A stretch of DNA of 64,000 bases from Acanthochlamys bracteata (GCA_019914995.1 CM034127.1:9114001-9178000), one strand, 5' to 3'; positions 13,601 to 26,815 are shown, numbered from the stretch's first letter. Made by a program: numbers and translations. The notes: generated by a model not told the origin, from the letters alone.

Positions 13601-15294
13601 ACTTAATTTTCTCATTTATGTTAATATATTTGGAAACTACTACCCTGAAGCACATATGGATGCACGCACGCATGAGGGCACACACGCGCACAACCACAAA
13701 CACACACACATAGTAACTAAGCCATGTATGAGTAAGAATTGCTTGATATATGCTTTATCAGAGGGAAAAAAAATGCCATTGTGCTGGATCAGATCCTCGG
13801 GCAACCAAGCCAACCCAACCAATTCCGTATACTGAAATTCCAAGGATTGTAAACACCTAAGGAGATTTGAAGTTACTATGTATATAATGCCATGTCAAAT
13901 TTCTGTAGTTACTATGTATACTGAAATTCCAAGGATTGTAAACACCTAAGGAGATTTGAAGTTACTATGTATATAATGCCATGTCAAATTTCTGTAGTTA
14001 CATCAACTCTAAGGTGAGTCCACTGTTAACTAAAGAGCCCGATGTCTCAACTCTCTCTCTATATGGTGATCTCCTTCTTGTAACTTATCTTGTTAGGGCT
14101 TTAGACCTTTTAGTTGCCTCTCCTTAGCAATCTAGGAAGAGAAAATATTATAACTATGTGAACTATCTAAAGGAAAAATTCTGAAAATACAAAAGGATTT
14201 ACCTCTGGTTCACCCTAGCTAAAAGAGTCGGTTCCTCCATTTTATAATGTAAAGTGTATGAAGTCTGCTTACCAGGTTCATCTATGAAATCTATAACTCA
14301 ATAACCAAGAGTTCGCCTTTCATCTTATTTATGGGGTCTTGATATTTAAATTGATAGTTCAAGGTTTAACGAGGCATAAGATAAATAAAATGTATGTTGT
14401 AGTAAATAGCCTAGCAGTTGTTAGTCTGACGAATGTTGAACTTGAAATTCATATCTCAGCTTTCTCCCTTGAGTTGCTTTTTAGATCTTATTTCTTAAAT
14501 CTAGAGCACAATGAGCGAAAATATGGGTGAAAATGGGACAATTGGTAGAAATGCTAAAAATAATTTGCTGATGAAAAATGGAAACAGGAACAATATCATC
14601 TCATGCCACATTTATAACACTTCCACATGAGATTCACATTCAGAAGTACCTGCAGTGTGATGTTCATTATGTGCAACGTGATGTTCATTATGTGAGCTTA
14701 TTAAGTAGTAATTGCTATTGGTTGCGGTCTTTCCTGTACTTTTGTGGTACATGTGCTTATAATGTAATCCCCTTGTGTTTATTTGTAGTCCAAAGCATGA
14801 GGCCTTTATGCTTGGTACTAGTAAGACTAAACCTGACAACGAGGGGTTTGAACTGTTTATTACAACAGCACCAATTCCAGACTTGAATGATAAACTTATT
14901 GTTTTTGGGAGGGTCATGAAAGGTGAAGATGTTGTACAAGTAAGAAACATTCTACCTTCTCTAGTAACTTGCGGTTGAACACTTGCTTGGTCTATATGCT
15001 TATTTGAACTCACAATTGTGTATATGCTGTTTTGTAGTTGATACTTTTATCATTATATGTAGATTTAGTGTAAATTTGTAGTAAGTCATTCTTAATTGCA
15101 CCTCACAGAATAACCCTTTATGAAAAAAGTCCCCTTGAATATATTATTACTTCATGTTTGTCATTTCAGTTCTTAAACTCTCTTAACTGCATTTGTCTTG
15201 TTGTCAGGAAATTGAAGAAGTTGACACTGATGAGCATTACCGCCCGAAGTCTAAGATAGGTATCAATGATATTACTTTGAAGCAAGAAGTCTGA
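10651..15294 (+). CDS. CYP21-4: Cyclophilin-type peptidyl-prolyl cis-trans isomerase, CYP21-4-like
   Basis: Membrane-anchored cyclophilin of the plant CYP21-3/CYP21-4 type (Arabidopsis At3g66654-like). Family members catalyse proline isomerisation; CYP21-4 is reported as a Golgi protein. Seven coding exons join in frame: 10651-10796, 11450-11489, 11654-11704, 12336-12421, 13073-13207, 14789-14939, 15208-15294, giving 231 residues. The start [16 protein letters not shown] is a basic cytosolic tail, followed by one hydrophobic segment (about residues 28-43, [15 protein letters not shown]). The cyclophilin domain follows, with [32 protein letters not shown] and [19 protein letters not shown]. 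The usual catalytic FHR is FQR here, and the active-site tryptophan of human CypA is not evident, as in its CYP21-4 relatives, so activity may be weak. It ends [16 protein letters not shown] followed by NDITLKQEV. Confidence 0.93.
13831..14003. repeat. 89-bp tandem duplication in a CYP21-4 intron
   Basis: The block starting ACTGAAATTCCAAGGATTG at 13831 is repeated essentially without change from 13920, giving a period of 89 bp and almost two full copies. It lies in the intron 13208-14788 and does not touch coding sequence. Confidence 0.9.
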
Positions 15295-16522
15295 ATTCTT
15301 GTCTATACTCCTCGAATTTGTTCTTTGTAAGCTCCAGCATAGTTATCGAGCTTGCAAGCTCTTGAATCTGCAGGATGAGCATTTCAGATCCGTTTATGGG
15401 TAATAGTATAATTTCTGAAGCTTAAAATTTCTTATCAAAAGCATGCTTGTGCATAGTTTAGTGGTTTATTGATTGATATCATCCCATCCGACCGTGTAGT
15501 TAGGGTATAGCACAAAGTTTGTATCGCCTTTAGTTTTTAAAATCAACATCAAAATCTGTATTGTATTTCAAAATTCTCAGATACACAATTACGATAATTC
15601 TTGCTTAGTAAGTTTGGTGTATGCTACTATTCTACCTCAGCGAGGTTTATGTTGACTAGAATATTCTTATAATAAGCAAATTGTCGGTAACCTTTGTTCC
15701 TGGACCATCAACTCCCTTGAAATGGATGCTTGATACAATTCTTCTTTCTACACAACTCTAATATAGTATTTCGCATTGGATGTCATAGCGAGATGTGGCT
15801 TTGATAATTTTTTGACTCGAGATGTTGCTTTTACCTTACTCTACTAATCTTTTTCAGCTCTTATGTAGTTAAAAGCTGAAAGCAACTTGTTAACAACATT
15901 TCCCATACTGCTCTATTTGTTTGAATGATTTTTTATTCGCGTTGGGATAATGAAGTTATGATGGTCTCCTATGTCCGTTAGTAGTCTTTTTCAGCGGCTA
16001 AAAAGCTCGAAGCAACTCGGCTTTTCCTTTATATTAGCAAACTATATGTTTTTCCAATGCAGCAACCGCCACTCGCACTGGTGCTACTATCTCATTACCT
16101 TTTGTCCTTGATGCGGAACATAGAAGATGAATGTTGCAGAAAAGATTCTTTCATATCTTAGTAAACAATATACGTATATAGGGAGAGGGAGAGGGAGAGA
16201 GTAGATATAAGCATTATCATGACATAAAATAGAAACATGCGGCATATATGGCTAAATAAAATATGCTTTAAACTAGTGACAAGAACTTGGAACTCCATGC
16301 AACACAACACTTGCTAATGCCTTCTCTGAAAGTTACAGTAGCATTGCATAGGGGATGAAATAAACCAAGACTAAAGCATTAACCAACTAGCATTGTTTTC
16401 TAATTTTCCCAAGCATGTTTCAGAAAAACCTCTAAGTGATAACTGTTGCCTAGAGCTACACCTCTATACAGGAAGTGGCATCCAGCTCGGGATAGAACGT
16501 GGGAAGTGAATGTTGAAGAAAA
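15295..16522. other. Convergent 3' intergenic region
   Basis: This separates the 3' ends of the cyclophilin (+) and NET1A (-) genes, so it should hold both 3' UTRs and polyadenylation sites. A short GGGAGA/GA repeat lies near 16180-16200. No gene was seen. Confidence 0.6.
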
Positions 16523-19500
16523 TCATACTTTGGTTTTGGGTCTTATACACCCACAGAAAACGCGCCTTTTCCTTCTTCTGTTCTCTCCTTTCTCGCTGAT
16601 ATAGTCTTTCAGAAGGGTAGCGGATCTCCTTTCCATGGCTTTCTTTTTGTGTTCTCGTTCCTCTTCAAGTTTCAATAAGATATACTGAATCTTCTGCAGC
16701 GCCAGTTCCAAACTCTCAATCTTTTCTGATCCTCTTCTTGCACGCTCTGAAAATCGCATCTTCTCCATTCTCTGAAGCTCTTCCTTTTGGCCTTCCAAAC
16801 TACCAGGAATAGCAGAATACTCCTCGGCCTTCTTTTTCATCCTGTTATTGATATCAGTTAACTGTAACACAGCCCCCTCTGTCTCTTTTAACTGTATCTT
16901 GATCAAGTTGTATTCAGCACTTAAAGGGGACTTTTCCCTTTCAGAATTCTCCATTTTCTTCTTCAGTTCTTGTAAACTTGTTTGGAGAACTGAAAGTTTC
17001 TGAGCATCAGAGTGGAGGCTCTCAGTCATCAATGACTTCCATTTGAGAGCCTCATTTAACTTGCGAAGCTCCAGTCTGTCGACTCCCAACTCTTTCTCAG
17101 CAATGAACTCTGAAGATGGGTGCTCGCTCTTATCTTCTTCAACTGCTTTAATTTCATGATAATCTGTGTCCTTGTCATTAGATGACATTGATGCCCTCTT
17201 GTTCTTGTCATTATAGTCTCTTTCAGCAGTTTCCCAAAGTTCCAGCATTTCATCTTCAGTTGCAGCTCTTTTGCTCTTACCTAGCCTGTATAAGTGGGAG
17301 CTGCTCCCATATAATGAAGAACTGGAAATTTGGTCAAGTTGAATGTCTTTCATCTTCAGTGCATGGTTCAATTTAGAGAATTCTGTATCAGTCTCAGGGC
17401 TCAAGTAGACTGCCTGGAGTTCCTCTTGGCTGACTGTATCCTCCAAGCTAGCATTTGAGTGAAGCCTTTCCTTTTCAAGGAAATTCCTACTACTTATTAA
17501 GACATGTTGAAGAGCTTCAACTTTTGCAAGCAACTTTTTCAAATATGACACGACTACAGATTCTGAAGATGTGCCAACGTCCTGAGTATGTTCTTCATGG
17601 TTTCCATCAGGAGCAGGAGGCTGGGTCGATGTGTCCTAGAAATCAATTCAAAAGATTTTAGAATTTAAATTTCAGTCTAGGTTTTAAGCAACTATATGTC
17701 GAGATAGTTTTCGATTAAGAAATACTGCAAAAAAAGTTGGAGAGGTATACCTCTTGTCCTAGCTTTGATTTGTGATGCTTTAGTAGAGAAAGAGAGTGTT
17801 TTTCAAGAGAAGCAATTGCATCCCGTAGTGATATTACAAGAAGCAAACATGTAGCTAGAGTAGTTTTTAGTTCTCTATTTTCTCCCTGTAATCCATCAAG
17901 TTTGACTGTCAAACCATTGACGTAAGAACTTTGCACACTAAGTTCTTCATGCAACGTCTGCTTTTCCAGGAAAACACATGTAAGGTGACTCTCATATTCC
18001 ATTAAGCTCTCAAGTGCCTTCTCTTTGAAAATGGCTGTGTCAACTTTGGAGATATGGACCTCTGCTAACAAACCTGCAATCTCTTTTTCACATTGCTCAG
18101 CTTCATCCATAGCGTTTCCCAGCTTGGAGGTCAGTTGTTTCTCCCTGTTTCTAAGCACTTCAAATTCTCTCTGCAATTTTGTGGACCCTGCTTCAAGGTT
18201 CCTTTTCTCATCACAAAGACATAATATTTTTTCGTCCTTGTATTCGTTGCCTTTGATTAATGAAAGGATATTGCTTTCTAAAACTTCTTTAAGAACTTTT
18301 ACTTCCTCAACTGCCAGCTGAAGATCTTCAAACTCTCTCTCGTTTTTCATCTCCGTGGACTCGATAATCAGATTTGCATCTGATAACTTCTTGTCTCTAT
18401 CCACTAATAGACTTTTTACATTTTCAAATTGAATGATGAACTCTTTAAACATACTTCTGGCTGATTTCAGTTCCTGCTCTAAATGGAGCACAGATTCCTT
18501 GAGGTGCAACTTCTCTGCAATGGAGACCTCCATTCTTTCATTTAATGTTCTAATCTTTTCTTCAAGGTGATTCTTTGTCCCTTCAAGGCAGTTCAAGTCA
18601 CCACTGAGCAATTTCACTTCCATCCCTCTGTCGCTGCTAAGACTTCTAAAATACATATAGAGGAATTCCATGGTGAAAGCCTCAAGAAGGACAGCCATGT
18701 TCTCTTCATTTACGGCATTCGTTTGCTCCAGTAATTTGCCCAGTTCCTTCAACAGAAATTTATTCTCTTCCATCAGTTTACTCTTTTCACTCAATCCTGT
18801 GTTGTGGGCATGCTTCAGAGAATTAACTGCCTCGCTTAGCTGCAATTTTTCTACTACTAGTGCTCCCATTTTCTCACTCAATATTGTCAAGTCCTCATTA
18901 AGGCCACTCTTTTGTACAACGAGGCAGTCCATGCTGTCTTTAAATGACATCAATTCCAATGCTCTTTCAGAGCTAAGACTCTTGAAGTATGAAGAGAGGC
19001 AATCAAGTGCCACATACTCCGTAAGGATAGTGCTGCACTCCTCTTCCACTTTGTCTTTCTTCCCCTCTAAGTCATGATATCTTTCTGACAATAATTGAAC
19101 TTCTGCAATCAACTGCAAAATCTTATCTTGTAAGGTCTTCTCAACCTCTTCCACCTTTTTAGTTACTTCCAGAAGCTCCAAGTCCTTCTGCATCAATACA
19201 TGATTTCCTGTTTGAATCTGTAGGCTTAATTGCTGACACTGACTTTGTGCTGCGCTGAGATCAAGCCCCAGATTGTATACTTGACATTTGTACCCTTCCA
19301 GAGCAGAGATGGATCCTTTTAGTTGTTTGTTTTCACACTGTAATTCTGCAACTTTTTCATTTAAGATTCCAATCTCCTGGCAAAGTTCATCATTCTTACC
19401 ACACAAGTTTTGCGTAGTGTTAGTAAGTAACATTAACTGAGATGCTCTTTCATCACAAAGGCCACTGAAAATCAAATTTTGGCAATCCAAGGTCAAGGCT

Positions 19501-22500
19501 TCTTCAAGTATAATGCTATTCTGCATTTCAGTCTCACCCATTTCCTCCAGCACTTCATACACTTTCTTGGACAAGGCTTGGTCCTCTTCCTTGATCTTGC
19601 AAACTTCTATCTGGAGTGCATCATGAGCTCCTTGCAAAGTTGACAGTTGCTCATGGAGGATTTCCATTTGAACCTTCAGTGTGGCTTCTCTTTCATTACT
19701 GGCCTGTAAATCTTCTCGGAGCTCGAGCCACTTATATTGTAACTGTGAGAGTTCCTTGCTTTTGACTAGATGCTCCATCTCAAAATCATTTCTTTGCGCT
19801 CTCAAGTCAAAATTGTCCTGTGCAAACTGCTGAAGGATGGTAAAACTAATCAATTTGTCAAGATAGAGTTGTTGGTTTTCTGTATGAGCATATGAAGATG
19901 AAACTAACAGCTTAGTAACTTCATCCCTCACAAGCTGCAACAGTAGCAAGCCCTTTATTCCGTTAGCTGACTCCTGTTCCGTGCTTATGTTGAGTGCCTT
20001 CAGCCATGAAGAAATGCCTTCCATGAGTTTCTCATTATGCTCTGTCAACAAAGCCGCCATTTTCTTTTGTGCACAACTTTCCTTGTTTAATTCCCAAATT
20101 AAGTTCTCAGCAGAACTTGAAGCATCTAAATGCTTGTGACATTCACTAGAAAGACTTACGTTCATCTCAGTCATATCAAGCATGCATTCCCGAAAGATAA
20201 AGGCCTCATTCTGGGTATAGAAAAGCAGTTTTTGTTCCATATCCAATTTTTGCTCCCGTACAAGAAGTTCTCCCATCAAGAGTTTCAACTTGCAACCTAG
20301 AGTGGCTAGCTCAAATTTGGTTGACTCAGCAATACTTTCATGCTTATCTTTCTCCACTCTCAGGTGATCCACTAACTCCGTAAGTTTATGAACTTTTAGT
20401 ATTTCTATGCATTCTAGATTGATACATTTTTCTGCTAGCTTTGAGAACTCATTCTCCATTTCTGCTAAATTATCGCAAAGCTTTTGTACCTGAGACAGAC
20501 GGAGATATAGGTCAAGGTTGTACACAAATACAAAGGAAACTGTCAAGGTAAAAGAAATTCATGAATAGTGTACTGGAAATTCCAGACAACATGCATCCTA
20601 GAGACCTGATAGAGTAATGACTCGGACCATTTACCTGAGAGATCAGGGCATCTTTTCGTGTTGAAAGAAGAAGCCTCTCTTCAGAAAGCAACTGATATGA
20701 TTCTTCTAATCTTTCTGCTTTCAACCTCATAGATGTCAGTTCAGTTCTAGAATCACTCAGGTACAACTCTAAAGCAGCATTCTCCTTTGAAACTTTGCCG
20801 ATACGCTCCTCGGCCTCATTTGCCTGAAATATCAGAGAGCTATGTAAAATCTTCAAACACATAAATATTCGAGTTATGGGTGTGTTTCAGCGGCTGAGCA
20901 TATCCTAAAAGCATCTTGATCTATGTGCAATGTATAAGTTCTACACATGCATAGATTGGGCGAAAGAAGGGAGGTGGGACAGACCCGAGAGGTAAGTGCA
21001 TTCTTTTCTGCAAAAACATTAGAATATTCATTTGAGAGAGTCTGGCAACAATCTTCCAAGTGCCTCAACTTTACTCTCAGATCTTCAAGTTCCACAGTGG
21101 CATTCAATAGGGATTTCTCCAAGAAGGCATTTTCCGCTGAAAGCTTCTCCATACTGTGAGCAGCAGATTCTACCTGTAGAAAACAAGAGAATGTTCATAA
21201 TTTACGTATATCAGTATATATACTATTATTGTGAGTGTGTGAGGGAGTAGTACTAAAAATTGTGCCTATAGAATTTATCATTATTAACTTATGCAGATAC
21301 CTTATATTCGACAAGTAGATGTACTCTTTGCTCATCAAAAGACGAACTTTGGATTACAGTAATAATAATGTTCAATTTTTTGTGCATATATATCACATTT
21401 ATCTGAGTGGCATGCACTGAACAAGTAATCAAGCTTCTCATTTTTTTCCAGTAAAATGCAGGTTGTGGATGTGCACATGAGAAGAAAAGATATTTAAGCA
21501 GGTACCTTAGAAGAAAGTGTATTATTTTCTGCAGTTAGATTGAACTTATCATTGGAGAGGTTTCGGCAGGAATCTTCGATGCTTCTCAGCTTTTCTCTTA
21601 GACCTTCAGCTTCAGCTGTTGCATCATGCAGGGATTTCTCTAAGAAACTATTTTTCTCTAATATTCTCTCCACATTTTGGGTGGTTGTCTCCACCTGAAT
21701 CACAGCACAAATTTCCATGATAAGCATTTGTTTGGGCATACTAGAACAAAAGCTAAACTTTCGAGCTTATTATATGTTATGTTTAGGAAATGGTTTTGTT
21801 ATTGAAAGACCTCAGAAGCAAGAACTTTCTTTTCTGCAACTAGATCAGATTTTTCATCAGAGAGCCTCTGGCACAGATCTTCGAGGCCTCTCAACTTTTG
21901 TGTCAGATTCTCAAGTTTAGCAGATGAGTCATAGAAGGACTTCTCTAAAGAAGCATTCCTCTCTGAGAGCTTCTCCGCATTCTGTGCAGCAGTCTCTAAC
22001 TGCAAAACAGCAACAACCTTTCAGGACAGATAGAATTAATTGTGTACATATAGGCTAATAGTTTTATCACTCATGGCTTATCAAACCATAAAGTTCAACT
22101 TTCAAATTTTCAAGAGTGATTGGAGGGATTCTCTAAATAAACCTGAGACACAAGTTTAGCTTTCTCAACAAGAAGATTTGCGTTCTCGTCACAAAGAAAA
22201 TGGAAGCAGCCTTCTAGATTTGTCAACTTTCTGCTATGAACTTCAAGTTCCCTACTACCATCCATCTGGGATTGTTGTGTCATATTAACACTAGTCTTCA
22301 GAAGCTTCTCAATATTTGTTGTAGTAGTCTCAATCTGAAAAGTAATAAAAACTGTTCTCAAATAAAAGAATACAGGAAGGCTTAAAGAATTAGAGATTTC
22401 TCTCTATATAGAATATCTTTTCAGCAAATCACACACTGGCAGCCTACTCTTTGATTTCGTTACTTCAGAATCTTGACATTCGACTTACTTAGGTATGTTG

Positions 22501-25500
22501 ATTTGGGTAAAGTTATGTACCTCAACCAATTCTCAATTAATTAATTTCTTACAGCATAATATGCAGCTATAATGTTAACATGACACATCAGCTTCCATGT
22601 GAGTGTGTATAGGTGTTCTATGTTGCAGTTAACATGGAGTCCTTATAATTTATACTTGGCAGTGTATATGTTAGGAAGAAATTGCAAGAAATTTTGAAGC
22701 TGCAGATCTTGAAATCTGTGAATAGTTTGTGTCAAAATTCTGAAGTAAAACAACCAAGTGCAACAACCCAAAAAGTATAGATATTAACAATATTCTCAAG
22801 ACAGCAATGCATTTCTGTTGGACATTACATATGGAGATTATAAATAATAACCTGAAGAGCAAGATTCTTATTTTCAGCGAGAAGACTGGATTTTTCGTCA
22901 TGAAGAGAATGACATAGTTTCTCCAAATCTTTGAACCTTACTTCCTGAGCTTTGACTTCTGCTTCCTTGTCGCTGAGGGAAGTTTCTAACAATATCCTGT
23001 TCTCTGCAAGTTTCATTGCCTCCAAAGTGCGACTTTTCACCTATAGGTAAATATGTCTAGTCACGTAGCTCCAGAGCAAGTCAAGTATTGTTTGAAAAAA
23101 AGAATTTATAGTAGCACACATTTACCTGAGACAAAAGTTCATTCCTCTCACAAAGAAGCTGGGATCTTTCATCATCAAGAACCTGATATGACTCTTGCAA
23201 AGTTCTCAATTTTGCTTCCAATGCATCATTTTCTGTATTTACTTTTGACAGGGAATCTGCAAGGGACATATTTGACTCAGAAAGCTTCTTCATGTCCTCG
23301 CCGCTAGTTTGTAACTGACCGATTAGCACTTCTTTTTCAGAAATTTGGACAGAGAGTTGTCCATTTAGGGAATCACAGGATTGTTGTAGCGCTGATAACT
23401 TCTTTCTTAATTCATCAAGCTCCACACTCGCATCTGATACAGAATTTTCCAGAACTGCATTCTTCTCATACAATTTTTCAGCATCTCTCATCTTTTCAAG
23501 ATATAGCAGCTTTTCTTCTTCTTGCTTCTGGCAAGCAACTTTGAGATTCGCATTCTCGCCCAGCAGTTCCTTTATCAACTTCTGCATAGCCTCAAAGTTG
23601 AAGTTGATCGACTGTGTTTTCTCTTGAATGTCTTTATGTTTCTGCTCAAGGTCTTCTCGAACACTTTTTTCATGCAAAAGTTCTGTCTGAAAATTCTTCT
23701 TCTCCTCAACATGAAAAGTCACTTCCTTTTCAAGTTTCTCTTCTTTTTCTTTCAAGAGGCTTATTTCATTTTCAAAGTTCCCCATCTTTTGGGAAGAAAA
23801 GAGTGCCTGTTCTTTTAAGTTACAGTTTTCTTCTTTGAGCTTGTGCATCTCTTCAGCCAAAGACATATTACTCAATTCAATGGAATTCAATTTTTGAATT
23901 GCTTTTTGGATACTTTCACTTAGATTTTGGACCTTCTCATGAGATTCAGCGTGCATATCTTCCAGGGTCTTGAGGGACACTACTAGTCTATCCAACTCCC
24001 CTTGTTTCTGGTCAAATTTGTGCTGTTGTATTTTGGTTTTCTGATCCAAACTTCTCAAGTTTGACTTCAGACATTGGTTTTCACTCTTCAAGACAACGCA
24101 TTTTTCTTCAGCATCCTTTAGATTTATGACTTCTTTTGCCATCTCATTGTTGAGGCTCTTGAGGTCCTCTTGAGTTTGAGAAAACTTAGTTTCTAGGTTT
24201 GAAATTCTTTCTAGTGATTCATGATATCGAACAAGAGCTTCTTCCTTCTCCAGCTTTAGTTGTGATATAGTTTCTTTGAGAGTCCCTATTTCAATTGCAG
24301 CTTTGTCTGCATGCTCAGCTTCCGATGTTATTTGGCACTTGAGGTTTTGGATCTCCGTCGACAAGCGAGAAACTTCTTCTTGAAGATCAGATTCTTGGTG
24401 GTTGGAACTGTTTTTGTGCTCAAGAAGTTCTCCTTCTTCCTCATGAAAGTTCAGTCCTTTCCTCGCCTTCCATTCACCAAACTTTGTACGAGCTTGCTCT
24501 TCTCCATTTGAAAACATTTCATTCAATTGCTTCAATCCTTTCTTCCTTTGATTTCCATCTGAAAATGTTCCATTCTTTTTTATATCATGATAAGTAGATG
24601 ATCCCAAGGTTTCCTTTTGCAAATCATCACTTTCAGAGAAAGAACGAAAAGGCATTTCAGGTGTATGAGGCTCCACATCAGAACAAGAAGAAGAAGCAGT
24701 AGGAGAATCATCTGGCAACATAAGTGGAATTTGGTTCGGGAAAGCCTCTGCCATTGTCCTATGTGCCTGACGAAGTGCCCCTGTTGCATGGTCATATCTC
24801 TCAGCTAGGGCTCTGTATGTTCGGTAAAACTCTTCCATTAATGCCATAAGCTCTGGGCGTTTCTTATAATACATCTCCGCTCTCTTTGCAAATGAATCAG
24901 CATCTTCTTCTAACAGCTTAATCATTGCATTGATCTTTTCATCCATATCTGCTCAAAGTAGGACAAAGTTTTGTCAAAATGACTCCAGATAATTAAGTCT
25001 AGGAGAACGGTCCATAGCATGCAGCTTGGAGAAAAAAAAATCATTTAAGCAACCTTTTGCAGAATTTCCATGACAACTCACAAGCTGCACACATTCAAAA
25101 ACCCATAATTTGTGATGATAATGAGGAATACGAAAAGGCAGAGTTGTTAGGAAAGAGAGAGAAGGCATCACGAGCTACATACAATTAGCTCAAAGTTAAA
25201 ATTGCTCTAATTTACATTTGATTCATGTATTTGCAGTCACCAAAAATGCAAGTCCACCTGATTACAGGGCTCTAGGGAAAAGTTCTTCCCCGATCAATTG
25301 AAGGTTTGGGAGGACAACAAGGACTTGTAAAAGTCTACCTCTATTCATGTAACGTAAGATGACAATAATTTCTGACCCAACCCGCGAACCCTATCCGAAA
25401 TCAATCCGAAAAGTAGGATTCCTGTCAGATATAAACCCTAAACCTGAAAAAATCGATCCAAACCTGATCCAAAAACTTAAATAGGTTCAGATCACATTCG

Positions 25501-26815
25501 GATTGCCTCGAAATTGACCCGTTTAATCCGTATAATTATTTATATAATATATATTATTTAATAATTAGATAATATTTAGAATAATAATATATAATTTAAA
25601 TTTAATTTATATATATATATCTTTCTAAACTTATCGTAATTTAGTTAATTTTTACTTAATTTATAAATTTATCAAAATTAATATTTTTTTCACTTTAGAT
25701 ATATTATAATTAATAATTTTTATATATTATTTATTATAAATTTTTATAATTTTTATTCTCATAATTTAAATAATTAAATAGGTTGAATTAAGATTGATAA
25801 TTTTGACTTATATAAATAAATTGATCGGATTAGAATTGAACGATTTTTATCCGGTTATTATATGTGTCGACCTGAAACCTACTCATGAATCCAAATTCTC
25901 ACCCCTAACTTCCACGTAGATACGGACTCTCAAGCTTAGAACTTAAGATAAACTGATTGAGGATAAAGAAATCCCACTCCAATAACTGCATTAGTCTAGG
26001 ACAATCTGCAGACAAGAACATGTCTTATCTATTACGTAAACACATACAAAGCATACAGAGGAAAGGATACTTCTGTTTTACTATGAGAGCTACATATATT
26101 TAAAAGGTAAAATATATAGCCAATTTGTTGTTCTAGCAAAACTTCTTCATGGAAAGGAAGTTTCTTGATGACATGACTGAAGTACAGGCCTTAAATGGAA
26201 ATAACAAGCAAACAGAGGTTCTCAATGACCAAGTTAAGCAACCATGGTCCATATCTGCTAACATCAAATGCTTTGTGTAAAGCCACCAGCTTCAAAAAAT
26301 GTTCTCCATGAAGTATGACTGAACAAAATTATGCTTTCGACTCCCTAGATACATTTTTCTTAATACAATAGTGCGGACTGCTTCAGATTGACTCAGTAAG
26401 TTAACAAAAATATTAGGATGGAAGCAGGCAGTTAAAAGATATAGCAAGTAACTCCTGATAAAGTACGAAGTAAGTGGATGAAAAAGAACCCAATTCTTTC
26501 ATGAATAATACAAAATCTTTATATTCCTACAGGGAAATCATTTCCACAGAAGCAAACGTTGGAGTACATGATAAGTATGATAGGCACTACATCTCTACTA
26601 CAATCTGCAACTAATGATAATCTTGAAAGACTGATAAAGGAGTGCTCATCTTCAAATAGGTGGTTCTATCTCAAAACGACTGGAAATAAACTTGAAAGGA
26701 CAAAATACATGCCTGTAAGATTTTCCAGAAGCCATTTTGAGTTCTTGGGGCTAATGTGGCTATCCCACCACCAAGAATACATGCGCTTTGATTCACTATG
26801 CATCAGCGTCGCCAT
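16523..26815 (-). CDS. NET1A: NETWORKED 1A-like actin-binding protein (NAB domain plus giant coiled coil)
   Basis: Plant-specific NET1 protein; family members bind F-actin through the N-terminal NAB domain and link it to the plasma membrane and plasmodesmata. Ten coding exons join in frame: 26815-26713, 24948-23126, 23040-22852, 22334-22143, 21999-21811, 21694-21506, 21173-20985, 20823-20635, 20489-17751, 17635-16523 (about 2304 residues; Arabidopsis NET1A is about 1730). Exon 1 encodes [20 protein letters not shown] and the rest of the NAB start. Exon 2 continues with [20 protein letters not shown], ending the domain near PNQIP (about residue 105). The remainder is coiled coil. Exons 3-8 are six copies of a 63-64 residue unit. 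The first long part of exon 9 holds about three looser repeats containing [10 protein letters not shown]-like segments. The basic C-terminus reads [17 protein letters not shown], as in NET1 relatives. Intron 1 has a GC donor. Confidence 0.93.
20635..23314 (-). repeat. Tandem array of 189-bp symmetric exons (63-residue coiled-coil unit)
   Basis: Exons 3, 5, 6, 7 and 8 of NET1A are each exactly 189 bp, and exon 4 is 192 bp; all are phase 0 at both ends. The last 189 bp of exon 2 (23314-23126) code for one further unit. The encoded units align end to end: an N-terminal EKLSE.N.FLEKSL.DA core, a central LR.KLR.LED.C..LS core, and a C-terminal EKS.L.AEK..L.S ending. Exons 5-7 are the most alike; exon 4 is the most diverged. 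The separating introns differ in length (85, 517, 143, 116, 332, 161, 145 bp). Confidence 0.9.
25351..25905. mobile_element. Degenerate non-autonomous DNA element in NET1A intron 1
   Basis: The left end is GATGACAATAATTTCTGACC; the reverse complement of the right end is GGGGTGAGAATTTGGATTC, an imperfect terminal inverted repeat. TAA lies on both outer sides (a possible 3-bp duplication). The interior is very AT-rich, with TCCGA/GATC-rich arms. No coding sequence was seen. Confidence 0.5.

Noticed and set aside
14612-15013. 133-codon minus-strand open frame
   Set aside because: It overlaps a well-supported plus-strand cyclophilin exon (14789-14939) and is its antisense shadow.
16180-16202. 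GGGAGA repeat considered as a regulatory site
   Set aside because: It is a short simple-sequence run in a convergent 3' region; no evidence of function.
18670-19077. 135-codon plus-strand open frame
   Set aside because: It is the antisense of NET1A exon 9; coiled-coil codons often leave the other strand open.
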